This document shows, in pieces, positions 22,333 to 33,200 of a stretch of DNA of 64,000 nt. Numbering within the stretch: the first letter of the stretch is position 1; each line of letters opens with the position of its first letter. The position numbers were made by a program, and so were the translations under genes. Source of the DNA: Anthostomella pinea (taxonomy: Eukaryota > Ascomycota > Sordariomycetes > Xylariales > Xylariaceae); assembly GCA_963556695.1 (NCBI GenBank), contig CAUWAG010000003.1:8494001-8558000 (forward strand), read 5' to 3'. Below the pieces are notes generated by a model that saw only the letters and a list, made by a program, of their open reading frames with translations, was not told the origin of the DNA and made no database searches.

Positions 22333-22573
22333 GTAGTCACTTGGCTGGTTGAACAGAATAAGACGAAGATGACAGATGTGAGGAGCAAATACGTGGCTCC
22401 TAGAGAGGGGTGGCTAGCTGACTTTGGAGTTTGGGTGGAAACACCTCAACGAATTGGGCTTATGTTATCAGCTCGATGGCAGAGGGTGAGATTGAATGTA
22501 AAAAAGCGAGAGGCACACTCTAGAGACTTTGCTCGGGAGCGGAAAGAGTGAGAGAGTGTAGTTACGAATTCAG

Positions 22574-22780
22574 TACACTGAAGCCTAATAAGTCCCCGTC
22601 CACCCCCCGGGCCGTTCTCAGCATCTTGAACATTTGGGGGTATTTGTTATCTGTGGAATAACGACCCTGGAGCAAGCGTCAAGCATGGCCAATAAAGATC
22701 CAACTGCTTATTCAGATTTGATGAATATACCGTTGTTTGCTGGGAGGGTCGTGTACGGAGACTTATGAGGGTTCAGTGTA
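22574..22780. mobile_element. Foldback MITE, copy 3 (207 bp)
   Basis: Left end TACACTGAAGCCTAATAAGT (diverged) and right end ACTTATGAGGGTTCAGTGTA, bounded by TA. The left arm is more mutated than the right. It lies about 240 bp downstream of the LYC1 stop. Confidence 0.8.
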
Positions 22781-23251
22781 GCACGCCAGAAGTCAAAGCG
22801 ATGATTTACGTTTCACGGCAAAGAGAGGAACTGACGAGTTTTATGTTATTGAAATAAAGCTACACACTCTCGTCATTACTTCATAACATAAACGCATCCG
22901 GACCCTGATCTCTAGATCATGCGGTGAAAAGTCAGAAGCCCAGAAACGAAGGAACCCAGAGGTATATCGACCCCATTGAGTCTCCAACGCCACGCCACCA
23001 TTGACCACTCTCGCGAGACTGGCTATGATTTCAAAAGGCCAGCAAGAAGAAAACGAAAAAGATGAAGAAGACGAAGAAGAAAAGTAGCGCAAGCTGGTTG
23101 ATCGATTTGCTTTCCCTCCTGCCGGTCGTCGCCAGCTTATCGTCAGCTGTGCAGTTCTCCAGTTGAGCGCTCGGTCTCGTGCGTGACGACTCCTGTTTAT
23201 TTCCGTTGGTAAGCATTGTGTTACCGCCGTGAAGCCCCAGATCATTGCTTG

Positions 23252-26200
23252 CTACCAGTCGAAGTGGTACTTAATGTCCATGCCGCTGTCGGTTTCGCAT
23301 ATTGAGCAAAGCTTGTTTCGTGGCGGGCGGGTGATGATTTCGAGCATGCGGACCTTGGACAGCTGGGGAAAATCCATTCGGGGTCAAAATCGCAGCACTC
23401 ACCCTCTCAGCCGGGATGTCTCTAGCATCGAGTTGGACGCCTCGGGCGACTGGAGCAGGTCGTCTTGAAAGCCGAATCAAGGAACTCCTTCTGTCAAGCC
23501 GAGCCTCCTCGCCATTAGCGCTTCCCGGTACTGCAAGGTGAAAGCTTGACTCAGGCCTTGGTTGTTGGGCTTGAGCGGCCGAACGATGTCGTTTGGTAAC
23601 ATGGACAGGAATACTCTGAAGTCGCTCCCAAGGGGTACTGTGGCGTTTCGGTCCTTGGGGGTTGTCGATTCGAAGCATCTCTGGAGCGAGTTGCTTTTCT
23701 CGATGACGCCGTCCTTGTTCCCGAAGTTCCTGAATTAAACTTGCCTGGTCTGCCAGGGCGAGTTGCTTCTCTGCTCGAAGACGCTGATCCCGCAGCTGCT
23801 GTTGCTGTTGCTGCCCCAGCAGTTTGCTTGCCTGGTCTCCTGCTAAGGCGAGTTGATGCAATCTCCGACGACGGTGATATTCCTGCTGATGTTGTTGCTC
23901 CCGCAGTTGAATTGCCTGAGCTTTTGCTGCAGCCGCTTGTTGCTGTCCTTGAAGGTTCTTAGCCTGGCCTCCCAAGAGGAGTCTATCAAGTGCAGCTTCC
24001 AACTGAGGCTTTGGTTGGGCCTCTGGATTAGGATGGTTCGCCTGGTTCGCCTGCGGAGGAGGGAGAAACAACTGATCCGCTTGGTGCAGGCCTGGGTAGT
24101 CAATGAACTGTTCGAACCACGGGAAATGATGATCAGGGTCAGGAGAACCAGGCACACCCCTTTGTCCCTCGCGCATCAAGCGTTCAAGTCCTTCGAGTGC
24201 GTTCCGTTCACGTCTGAAGAGTTCTTGCATGCCCGGTTGGTCTTCATGTCGATGCACTGCGTCTCGTCAGCAAGTATTCTCATGAGATGCTTCACGTACA
24301 CTGAGCCCCCCATAAGTCTCCGTAAAAAACCAACATACTGGAATAAGCACCCTGGGATAAACAGATCTAATCCAATTCGCTATATTAGATGCTTATTCCA
24401 GAATGCTTATTCCAATTATCATAATTGCACCTTTCGCTTGGTGAACGAGGGGTGTACGGAGACTTATGAGGGTTCAGTATATATGGACTCACTGTTCGCT
24501 ATTTCGAGGTCAAGCTCGAAGTCGAGAGGTGCTCCATATACAGCATGGGCAGCGACACGCCCGTTCGGTACTGCTGCTGGCATGCCAAATCGCCGATAAT
24601 GTGGGTTGCGAGCATCCCTCTCCTTCTCCCTGCGAATCGTCTCGTCCTGTTGGACTTTTTCGGAAACATGGATTTGTAAAGTCTCTTTTGCCTGAACTAC
24701 TGTTAGAAGTGGTTGGCAAGTATATACTGGTCCCTAGAATAGGTACTCTAAGGTAGCATCAAGGCCGGGACAGCGTCGACAATGCTCTTACCACTTGTGG
24801 GTTTTCCTCCACCACCTTCTTCCGTGTCTCCTCCTCCGCCTGGCGTACTTCGTTCTGGTGACGCTCCTCGGCCTTGTCGAAGAGAGCGCACTGTCCCTGT
24901 TGGCCCCCACGACCAGGATCGTTAAAGTGAGAGTAGTCCTTGACGGTCTTCCGACAGACGTCGCAATGGATGGTGCCGCACTTGGTGCACTGAATCTTAT
25001 TGCAGCCGTCCATTTTGACGAATGGATTGCTGCCTGGAAACCAAGAGTTAGTGCGACCACCCTAGACTTGTTCGGACCAGGTTCACTGACACTTATTGCA
25101 TCTACGGATTAAGGCCTCGGACATGGCTTCTTCAAGCACGTGCCGAGCATCGAGACCAGCCTCTGCCGCTGCTTCGGCACATGTCTTCGGGATGTGGGTT
25201 TCCTTGCGGCACATACGACAGCTGACCAGTTGACACTTTGGGCTGTCGCAGCGGAACTCCTTGTCGACCTCAACGGGCGGGTACTCAGCAGCGTAGGGGC
25301 AGAAAGGGCAGGTCTCGAGATTTTCAATACCTGCCATCCGTAGCACTGCCTCCTGCTCAATCCGATCCAAGGCCGTGGTCAATTTCTTGTCGAGAAACTG
25401 GGCTCGTTGTGCATGAGAAAAGCCGGCAGTGCAGCCATCCATCGACATGCACGTCAACTCGTACTTGGACATGCCAATCTGCGTCTCTGCCTGGGATCTT
25501 AGACAGTCACGACAGAAGAAGTGGATGGTTTCACCGTCGCATTGCACCATCCGATTGAGGGGGCATTCTTCGAAGCAGATGCCACATTCGGTCGTCAGGC
25601 CGTTCCTCCGTGCCATGACAGTGTTTGACTTCTCTTTGCGCTCGTCAGCTAGCTTAGTTTCCTTGACGGATCGCAGTTCTCTCGCTGCGCGCAGCTCGGT
25701 GAACGCTGCCTGTTTTTCTGGAGTGTAGCCGGACATGTCGAGGCTAGCCAGTCCATCATCGGTATAGTCGGGATTAAATTTGGAAGAAGATTTCTTTGTC
25801 TTCCAAGGTGGGTTCGCATCGTCCCAGTCGCGTCTCGCGTCGTCCATGGCCGTATATGCCTCGAACAGTGACCGCTTATTGTCCCGGAGCAGATAGTTGC
25901 GTATCGTGTGCAGAGGCACGTTTGGAAAGTCTTGTGCTAACAAGGTTCTCGCAAGGTCAAAGTATTGCGCTGAGCGTAGCTTGTCTGCATGTTCTTGAGT
26001 TGAAATCTTGGCTCTGATGGCGCGTGCGACTTGTGGGTCGTTCTCGTCGTCGCTGTCCTCGCTGAGGTCAGCACGTTTCCGAATAAGTCGGTTGCGTTTC
26101 TGGCTGCGAGGATATTCCTCGCCTTTCTCTTGCTGATCCAGGATCGCAGAGATGACGGCGTTGGGCTGGTACTTGTGTGTAGAAGCGGTTTTCTCTAGAT

Positions 26201-26408
26201 AGTCGGGGCAAATATCCGAGAAGACCACGAGAACATGGTCTTTGCAGGCAATCTTGTCATCTTCGGAGGGGTTCTGGTCGGCACCAGCCTCAGGTGGGAT
26301 GACTTGGGCGTCATCCATCGCATCCATCTCAATGCTTTGGTAGTGTTCTTCAACCACGGAAGAGTCAGATCCAAAGCTCGAGTCAGAGTAGTAGGACTCG
26401 TAGTTCAT
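23252..26408 (-). CDS. RBR-type E3 ubiquitin ligase (RNF216-like) with Q-rich tail, five exons
   Basis: Exons on the minus strand: 26408-25087, 25029-24792, 24691-24493, 24256-23403 and 23362-23252, in phase, 907 aa. Such ligases take ubiquitin from E2 onto a RING2 cysteine and then onto a target. RING1 starts CGICFEECPLNRM near residue 274, the in-between RING (CPFCPY .. CRMCRKETHIPKTC) near 365, and RING2 (CNKCHNPFVKMDGCNKIQC) near 436, where the Cys of DGC is the expected catalytic residue. The layout and the following CDVCRKTVKDYSHF segment match RNF216/TRIAD3. The acidic N-terminal 200 residues look disordered. After RING2 comes a helical Glu/Lys stretch and a Gln-rich coiled coil (about 675-770). 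The protein ends CSICETDSGMDIKYHFDW. Intron 3 holds a MITE; intron 4 is only 40 nt. An earlier in-frame start exists at 26603. Confidence 0.88.
24297..24481. mobile_element. Foldback MITE, copy 4, inside intron 3 of the RBR ligase gene
   Basis: Left end TACACTGAGCCCCCCATAAG, right end CTTATGAGGGTTCAGTATA, TA-bounded, 185 bp. It lies completely inside intron 3 (24257-24492), leaving only about 50 nt of original intron, which is the normal size here. The donor, branch site and acceptor are outside the insertion. The interior carries the usual GAATAAGCA / TGCTTATTC inverted pair. Confidence 0.85.
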
Positions 26409-28145
26409 TGGAGATGCTGTCCCAGAGTGAGGAGGTTGCGCAGAAACTGGGGCATTGGCAACAACTGGGCGAGTTGGAACTTGGTTAAATATTTTGGTAG
26501 ATGCCTTGGCGCTGGCGTTCCTGTGGCAGCCTCCTCGGCGAACGTCTGCCTCAGGCGAGTTAGCCTCGGAGCTTTGAAGAAAGGTGGCCCAGAACAAAAG
26601 CACCTGCAGGCTGAGGCCAGCAAATGAGGGAAAGTACTATGTAGAAGGAAAGGCAGTTAGTTGGTGGAGGAATGCTGTTTCCATGGCAGTGGGTAGGTAG
26701 TCTGGTAGTCTGGTAGTCTGTGAGCCCTGCAGGAAAGAGGAAAGTGCGGTCCACACTGGGATCGCGACTGAAATCGCAGTTTCAATTGCGGCTGCTGGTC
26801 TAACAATGATTCAGTGTTGATGAGGCCTCGGCATTTCGAGCTTCCAATTCAGAGGGCTGGTTATCAGGGAGACCTGGAGCGGGCCTGAGACGGGGCGTTT
26901 CTGGAGGGTGGGCACAGAAGGCCAGAAAGAAAGAGGAGTTCCGTTTGAACTGACAATACAAACTGTCTGGGGAAAGTGTTGGTACCTGGGCAGCCAGGAT
27001 GCCAGAATGCCAGAATGCTGCTCGCCCACAAATCAGGCCGGATCAGATATCAAGACTGCCGTCATCGAAGAGTTGGGAAGACTGCGAACGCCAGTCACAC
27101 GTTGACTGACTGGTCCAGCGCATCAAATGACTGCCAGAAAGTCACCAAGAAGTGATTGGGAAAGAAGGTCTTGAAGAAGGGATAAACAACACGAATGCAT
27201 CCGATAACAAGACGCATCGTGACCTGGGATGCGGCTCAGATGGCCAACCTTGTGGACGATCACCATTCATCAAAAAGGTGGCAATCACCATCGCCAAAGA
27301 TGACAGCAGCGATTGTGGTGACGGGTAGCGGCAAGAACAAAGACAGCCGTGACAACGATGACACCGGCGATAGCGATACCACGCTCGGAGGACCAGACCG
27401 CCCATAACTGAGCTTCAGGCTAGACGAAAGCAACAGACAGAGACACACGTACGAGGCAGGCGGCGGCGCTGTGACGGATCCTGGCGTATGATCATGGTCA
27501 CATGCGGGGACGAACTTGAGGCCCGTTCGCTGGGACGATCATCGGACAGAATGGGGGTGGCAGGGTCGTTTGGGCAGATCGGCGTGAGTGGTGAGTGGTG
27601 AGTGCTGCCTGCTGCTTGGTGAGGGGAGCCGGTGGTTGATGTTGATGTTGGATTCGGCCTCGGGTAAGGGCGGCGGTGTCCGAATACTGTAACTTCAATG
27701 TTGAGTGGGTCTCCCTGCGGCTGTAAAATTTCAATGGCGACAGAAAATAACAAGACAAGGCAAGGTGGAATGGAGGTCAGATGGTCAGATGATTCGAGAG
27801 ATACCTTATGTAAGGAGAAAGAGGTAGGTACCTAGATTCGGTAAACCCAATGTAGCAGCTTGAGGGCAGATTACTTAAGGTCAGCCTTGGCTATAGTTAT
27901 GGTGCAGCCCGTAGCTGACCCGATCCCCAACATGGCGTTTATATAAGCGCGTAGAGACTGTGTTCATTACTCTCCGAGTGAGCACAAATTCCGTTTTATA
28001 CTTGCAACCCTTCAATTGATCTTGACTGCGCCCTTTGGCATGTGGCTCTCAAACTGCTACGTTGAAAATTCTACACCGCGGGGAACAAAGAAACATACGT
28101 CGGAACATGGCAGCTGTTGGACATTGGTTATAGGCTACCTATGGG
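26409..28145. other. Intergenic stretch upstream of the RBR ligase
   Basis: Contains a short microsatellite-like run of GGTAGTCT units near 26695-26720 and a run of GAGTGGT units near 27585-27605. No coding frame shows domain content or coherent splicing. The first 200 bases could encode an N-terminal extension of the RBR gene if the earlier ATG at 26603 is used. Confidence 0.4.
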
Positions 28146-28361
28146 TACATTCACCCTCCATGAGTCTCCGTCCGGGAGGCCTCTATCAAGTCTTGCTTAT
28201 GGACGCCATTCACATTAATGGAATAAACACAGTGGAATAAGCAGCTTTGATCTAAAAAGTCATCTCGAGTGCTTGTTCCAGAGTGCTTATACCATTTATG
28301 GTAGATATACCCGTCGCTTGCTGAAATGGGGGTGTACGGAGACTTCTGGCAGTTCAGTGTA
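28146..28361. mobile_element. Foldback MITE, copy 5 (216 bp)
   Basis: Left end TACATTCACCCTCCATGAGT and right end ACTTCTGGCAGTTCAGTGTA are diverged inverted repeats bounded by TA. The core is well kept: AGTGGAATAAGCAGCTTTGA on the left arm, and GTGCTTGTTCCAGAGTGCTT on the right. Confidence 0.8.
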
Positions 28362-28948
28362 CCTTGAAGTGTAGGTGGCTACTACGAACCGTCAACTAAG
28401 GTTTGGGGCGTCTGGTATGTCGAGGAAAGAAAAGGGCTGGCAGTCCGTCTCAATGAGCTGCCCACTGTGGGACGAGATGGGTCCTGCAATACATAGATCA
28501 ATTAGAGTCGACCTCCCGGGATGCTTTGCATTATGCAACTGCTAGTCCACGCCGGTTACCTTATCCTGGTTTTCAGTAGTGTACCAAACATCATCAACAG
28601 CTCCCAAACGCCAGCCTTGTTGTACACATCGCGAGACCTGGGCGGACTTTTCCTGGACCGCATAAGTGCCCGTCGGTTCACCCAGCATGCAGCGGCCTGG
28701 GCGCCAGGGTCCACATCAAGATGCGAAGCTCTATGCGTACTCCGTCTTAGAGATGCTAGGATGACCTGATCGTGTCTCGCTGCTGCCATATCGAACCGGT
28801 CTCGCGCGCGACCTAGTCCCGGCCTGGGGGCACCATGGAAACAAGAAGCATCTATAGCTCCTCCTGCTTGCACCTGGTTGTCCAAGCTTGGTAGCCGATG
28901 CTGAGTCGAGTCGTGAGGATGGTAGAACCGTCCAAAGTCCTGCCAGCC

Positions 28949-29415
28949 TCATCTTCCTCGAGCAAACTTCTCGTGCCATCTGCCACGCGCGACTGGTGCT
29001 GCCTTGCCCGAAGGTTCGGAAACAAGTTCGATCGTGTCATGGACCGTCGCAACAGCCTTGAGGGCCGTCTCGGGTATCTGCCACGATGGTTGTGTACTCT
29101 CGGAAGGTCTGAGCAAAATGAGGGCGTTCGATGTGTTTTTCTGACGGAGGCCCCACGATTGGGTACCACTCTTTAGGACGGCCGAGTTTTCTGATGACTC
29201 CAGGGTCAAGCTGGACACGAAGTGATGTCAGACGGTAACTCGAGAAGTATTACAGTTTGCGTGGTCGGCAATGGATCAGAGGTTTGTTTGACTGACACAG
29301 GAGGGTTGTCCGACTCTAGGGCCTCGAGCAGCTCTGGCGGCAGCTCCATCAGCTTGTACCCGACCCCATCAGGAGCATGGGTGAATGGGATGCCGGTATC
29401 TCGCTGTGTCGACAT
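28949..29415 (-). pseudogene. Sister-chromatid cohesion protein Dcc1-like, shortened
   Basis: Two exons, 29415-29297 and 29210-28949, give 126 aa. Dcc1 works with Ctf8 and Ctf18 in an alternative RFC clamp loader for cohesion. The N-terminal part fits fungal Dcc1: PFTHAPDGVGYKLMELPPEL, then across the intron NPPVLTLESSENSAVLKSG, SWGLRQKNTSNALILL, and VATVHDTIELV. After that the protein passes at once to RGRWHEKFARGR and stops. In fungal Dcc1 proteins (commonly over 300 aa) I expect a WHEKF-type stretch at the very C terminus, so roughly 200 central residues appear to be missing with frame retained. The donor is GTCAGT, a weak form, chosen because it alone keeps the frame; the branch site CTGAC is good. 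The start could also lie upstream at 29607. The gene may be non-functional, or the functional copy lies elsewhere. Confidence 0.6.
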
Positions 29416-30298
29416 TCCCTTTTCATCCGTTTGTTGGCGAGACGGACTACGGGCTGACACACTGACAGAGAGCTGGCTCGTGTGCGGGTGCGAGCTGCCG
29501 GTGATTGGGGGATAGCTCTCGATGCGACAGAGAATGGGACATTGGGGAATAATGGGAGATGAGGGGTTCAATGCATGTGCTCCGGTGCTCTCTTTCTGCG
29601 GGGGCAATGGTTACGGTGGGGGTTGGTGCTAACCTTATTATTTCAGTGGCTACGGTACTGTACTAATAATCAAACGCGACTATAATTTGCATAATCACGT
29701 GGACTAGCAACGTCCCTGCAAGAGGGAAACAGCCCGCGTAGGCACGCGATCCCTCCTGTGCTAGTACAGATTATGTGCAAATTATTCATTCGACTACTTG
29801 CCAGCCCCAGTCGCATCGGGCCTCTCGTCCAGGTTTCTATCCCGGCATCGCCCCCAGTCGGCTTCACTAATAGTTGACGCAATTAATTGTACCTTGCATT
29901 CCTCTTGGAGTTGTATCGCCTCTTCTTTTCGTGCATTCAATTTCCTGGTTTACATTTTCAGCGCTGGAAGTCACTTTGGCGAGGCGTACCGGCTCGTTGT
30001 CAAGCAAGCCATTGGGCGCTGAAACTTGAAAGTAAACAAACCAGCTTTAGCTGCAGCCATCCCGCCCTCAACGCGCACAAGCTGCATCGCCTATCAGATT
30101 TGTTTACCGTGTATTGGATCGCAGGCCTGAAAGGTTGGTGCGACAGCAGCGCTTCCAGTGCGATACCAAATACCACTTCGAGCAGACGAGGTCGAACACC
30201 CGTGTGTCCTTCCCAGGTCGCCCGCGTGTTCTCTGCGCATCACCACCACACTCGTTTCCCCGTCCGATCTGCGATGCGAACGGCCCATTAGAGCGACC
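29416..30298. promoter_or_regulatory. Divergent promoter region between the Dcc1-like and RhoGEF genes
   Basis: An 880-bp gap separates the two opposite start codons. It is rich in short pyrimidine tracts on the RhoGEF side. No individual factor site or TATA box is convincing. If the Dcc1-like protein starts at its upstream in-frame codon, the region shrinks by about 190 bp. Confidence 0.5.
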
Positions 30299-33200
30299 AT
30301 GGTTCGCGTCACCGAGGAGCTGGCCTTGTCGCCAGACAATGTCATTCTTTACCAAGCTACCGACCCCCTGCTGGGCCATCTTCCAGTCTTGATATTCCAC
30401 GGCCCTTCGACCACCGCCAACCACAACTTCAACAGTTCAAGAGTACAGGTCCATATATACAGCCCAGCAGGCTTTCAATCGTTCCCGCGCCTTACCATAT
30501 CGCCTAATTCCCCCTTCTACAATGTCGTCAACCACTTGCCGCGCGAGTTTCAAGGCGACGAGATCTACCGAGCGCTGGCTTTCGGCTTGTTCAAATACTT
30601 CCACGAGCTGCCGGATTCTGCGAAGAACTATATCAGACAGCAATATCCGACGAGAGGCCGTCGACCCGGTTCGTCACCGACCCTCTTCGGCGAACAACAT
30701 GCGGCCGATATCGCAAAGTCCCTGGTCAAGGCCGAGAACACAGCCGAGGTGGTCCAGAAGCTTCAGACTGCACTACAGACGCAACATATAAGCAATGTTG
30801 ACATCGATCTGGTCTTGCCTCCTGGCGCCGTCATTCCACTGCAACCTGCCGATTTCGAAGAAGTGCCCGAGGACGAAGATGACATACTGGACCCTACGTT
30901 ACGACAATATGGGATGTATACTCCTTTGATCAAGTTATTTGGTGAACCCATCTTCTTGCCCACCTCGAGATTACGGCGCGCACCGTCCAAGCCTAGTGCG
31001 CTGAACAGAACGAAGTCCTTCTCCAAGGATCAGAAGATCGAGCTACGGAGAAAGATGGCGGAATTGGTCGATACAGAGGAGCGCTATGTTTTGAAGGTGA
31101 ACGAGCTGGTCACACACGTTGCAGACGAGTACAGACAGAAAGCGAAGGACCGGCAGCCCGGCAGTTTCAGCCCTTCGGCAGACGATGTTGAGAAGTTGTT
31201 TCCCAAGTCTTCCGAGCAGATTCTGCAAATCAATACAGCTTTCATGCGGGAATTACGGAAAGTCATGGATGATACCGAAGAGGATGCGTTGAAGGATGTC
31301 GAGTCCGGTACCACGTCCTCGAGAGTGGGCGTTTCTGGTAGCCTAATAGGCAAGACGAAAGATGCAAGCGGAGCTCTGGCCATGGCAAAGATCATGCTGG
31401 AATGGTTTCCCAAGTTCACCGACTGCTACCAGGACTACATCCGGTCCAGCCAAAACTTCCCCCAGCTCATCACGTCCTTCGTCAACCAGCACTCGAGCTT
31501 CTCCCAACGAGTTGCGCTCACTGGAGAGCAGCATCTTCGCTCCACCGTGATCGAGCCCGTCCAACGACTGCCCCGGTATAGCTTGGTCATTGATCAGATT
31601 GTCGGCTGTCTCCCCATCACCCATCCGGCTCTCCAACCTATGTTGAAGGCCCGGGATATCATCGCCAACATATGTTCGATGGACGATCCGATGGCGGACA
31701 AGCCACATGTCAGCACGCGCCTGCGGAATATGATTGAGAGTTGGCCTAATGATCTCGAACCACAAGGCCGTCTAATCGTCGCGGCTGATTTCTCCGAGGT
31801 ACCTGCGCCATATCAAACTGCTGGGTTATTAGAAACATACTCGAGTGAACGTGCCGGGATGTTTCTGTTGTTTGCAGACTGTGTTGTGGTTCTGAAGAAG
31901 GTTTACCATGCCAATATGACAGCACGCGACCTGCTTCGAGAAATCGACAAGCCATCGCCAGCTGGTCTTTTGGCTTCAATGACAAATGCTGCTGGTGGAC
32001 CGGGATCGTACGAACTGGGCTTTGCCGGCTGGCACGCTCTCGCCGACGTTCGTTTCACCGAGTCTTCCGACGGACGCATCATCTGGATGACCTCTTCAAA
32101 TGAGATGAAGGGTGCACATGCTGGAGAATACGTGACCAACACTGCAATTACTTCGCGATGCTTCGTGCTACAAGAATCGTACGAAGGAAGGGCTGCGAAG
32201 TGGAGTGAAGATGTTGTGCGAGCCAGAGTGGAAGGCAGATTCCCCGAGAAAGAGCGCGAGGATCCGGGCTGGACCCTTCGTTCGGTGAAAATGCCTGATA
32301 CAGGGTTGGGCCTGTACGCCGCCGTTTTCCAGGAGGGCCTCGACCAGCTGGTAGAAGGCCGGAGAGAGCCGGCTCCTATTCGTATCGTCGTTGACCACGA
32401 CAAAGGCACTAAGGGCTCCCCAGTTGGCCATTACGGCGTGGAAATCTGTTCCGATGTAAAGTCAGGAGACTGGAATAAAGTGATAGTCATCACGGTAGGA
32501 CTACTTGGCAAGAAGGCGACCGACGAGATTGCTCTGGAAGATTTCTTGCCAACGCTCGCCAGAAGGAGTAAGTCCCTTGCGGCCGCTATGCTTTATTCGT
32601 GTTGCTGACCGCTGTCGCAGTCATACAATTTCTCAGTACGCAATTCAACGTCACGAACCCAAGCCTAACTCCCGCCGTTGTCTCGTTTCACACGAAGGTA
32701 TTGCGAGGATTGAGCATTTCCAACAATAACAATAACAACGGCCACCACAACAACAACCGGGCCGAAAGGGCGAGGTCCTTTTTAGGAACGTCTCCTGTCA
32801 AATATCTATCCAGCTTTCTCGGTGGCGCTAGCTCTTCAGACACAGTCAGTTCGCCCAAGCATCAGCGAACACCGGCTTTGGAGACTCCAACCCTGTATCC
32901 CGGGCAGGTCAGCCGCGCAAATAGCAGTCGAGACGCAAGCTCCTTGTACGGCTCGGCCAAGAGCAGAGATGGCATTCGGATGGGTCCCGATGACGACCGA
33001 GTAGAAGGACCACTAGTTCGACTCGAGCAGACTTTTACGGGCTACATGGCTAGTCTCCAAGCACGCAAGGGAAGCTTCATAGGAAGAACGCTACTCAACA
33101 GATCAGGAGTGGACGAACTAGCAGTGAATGATCTTTACAACAAGCTCATCGAAAGCCCGTATGATTTCGATTTCTCGTCTGACCTGAACGCCGACGTCAT

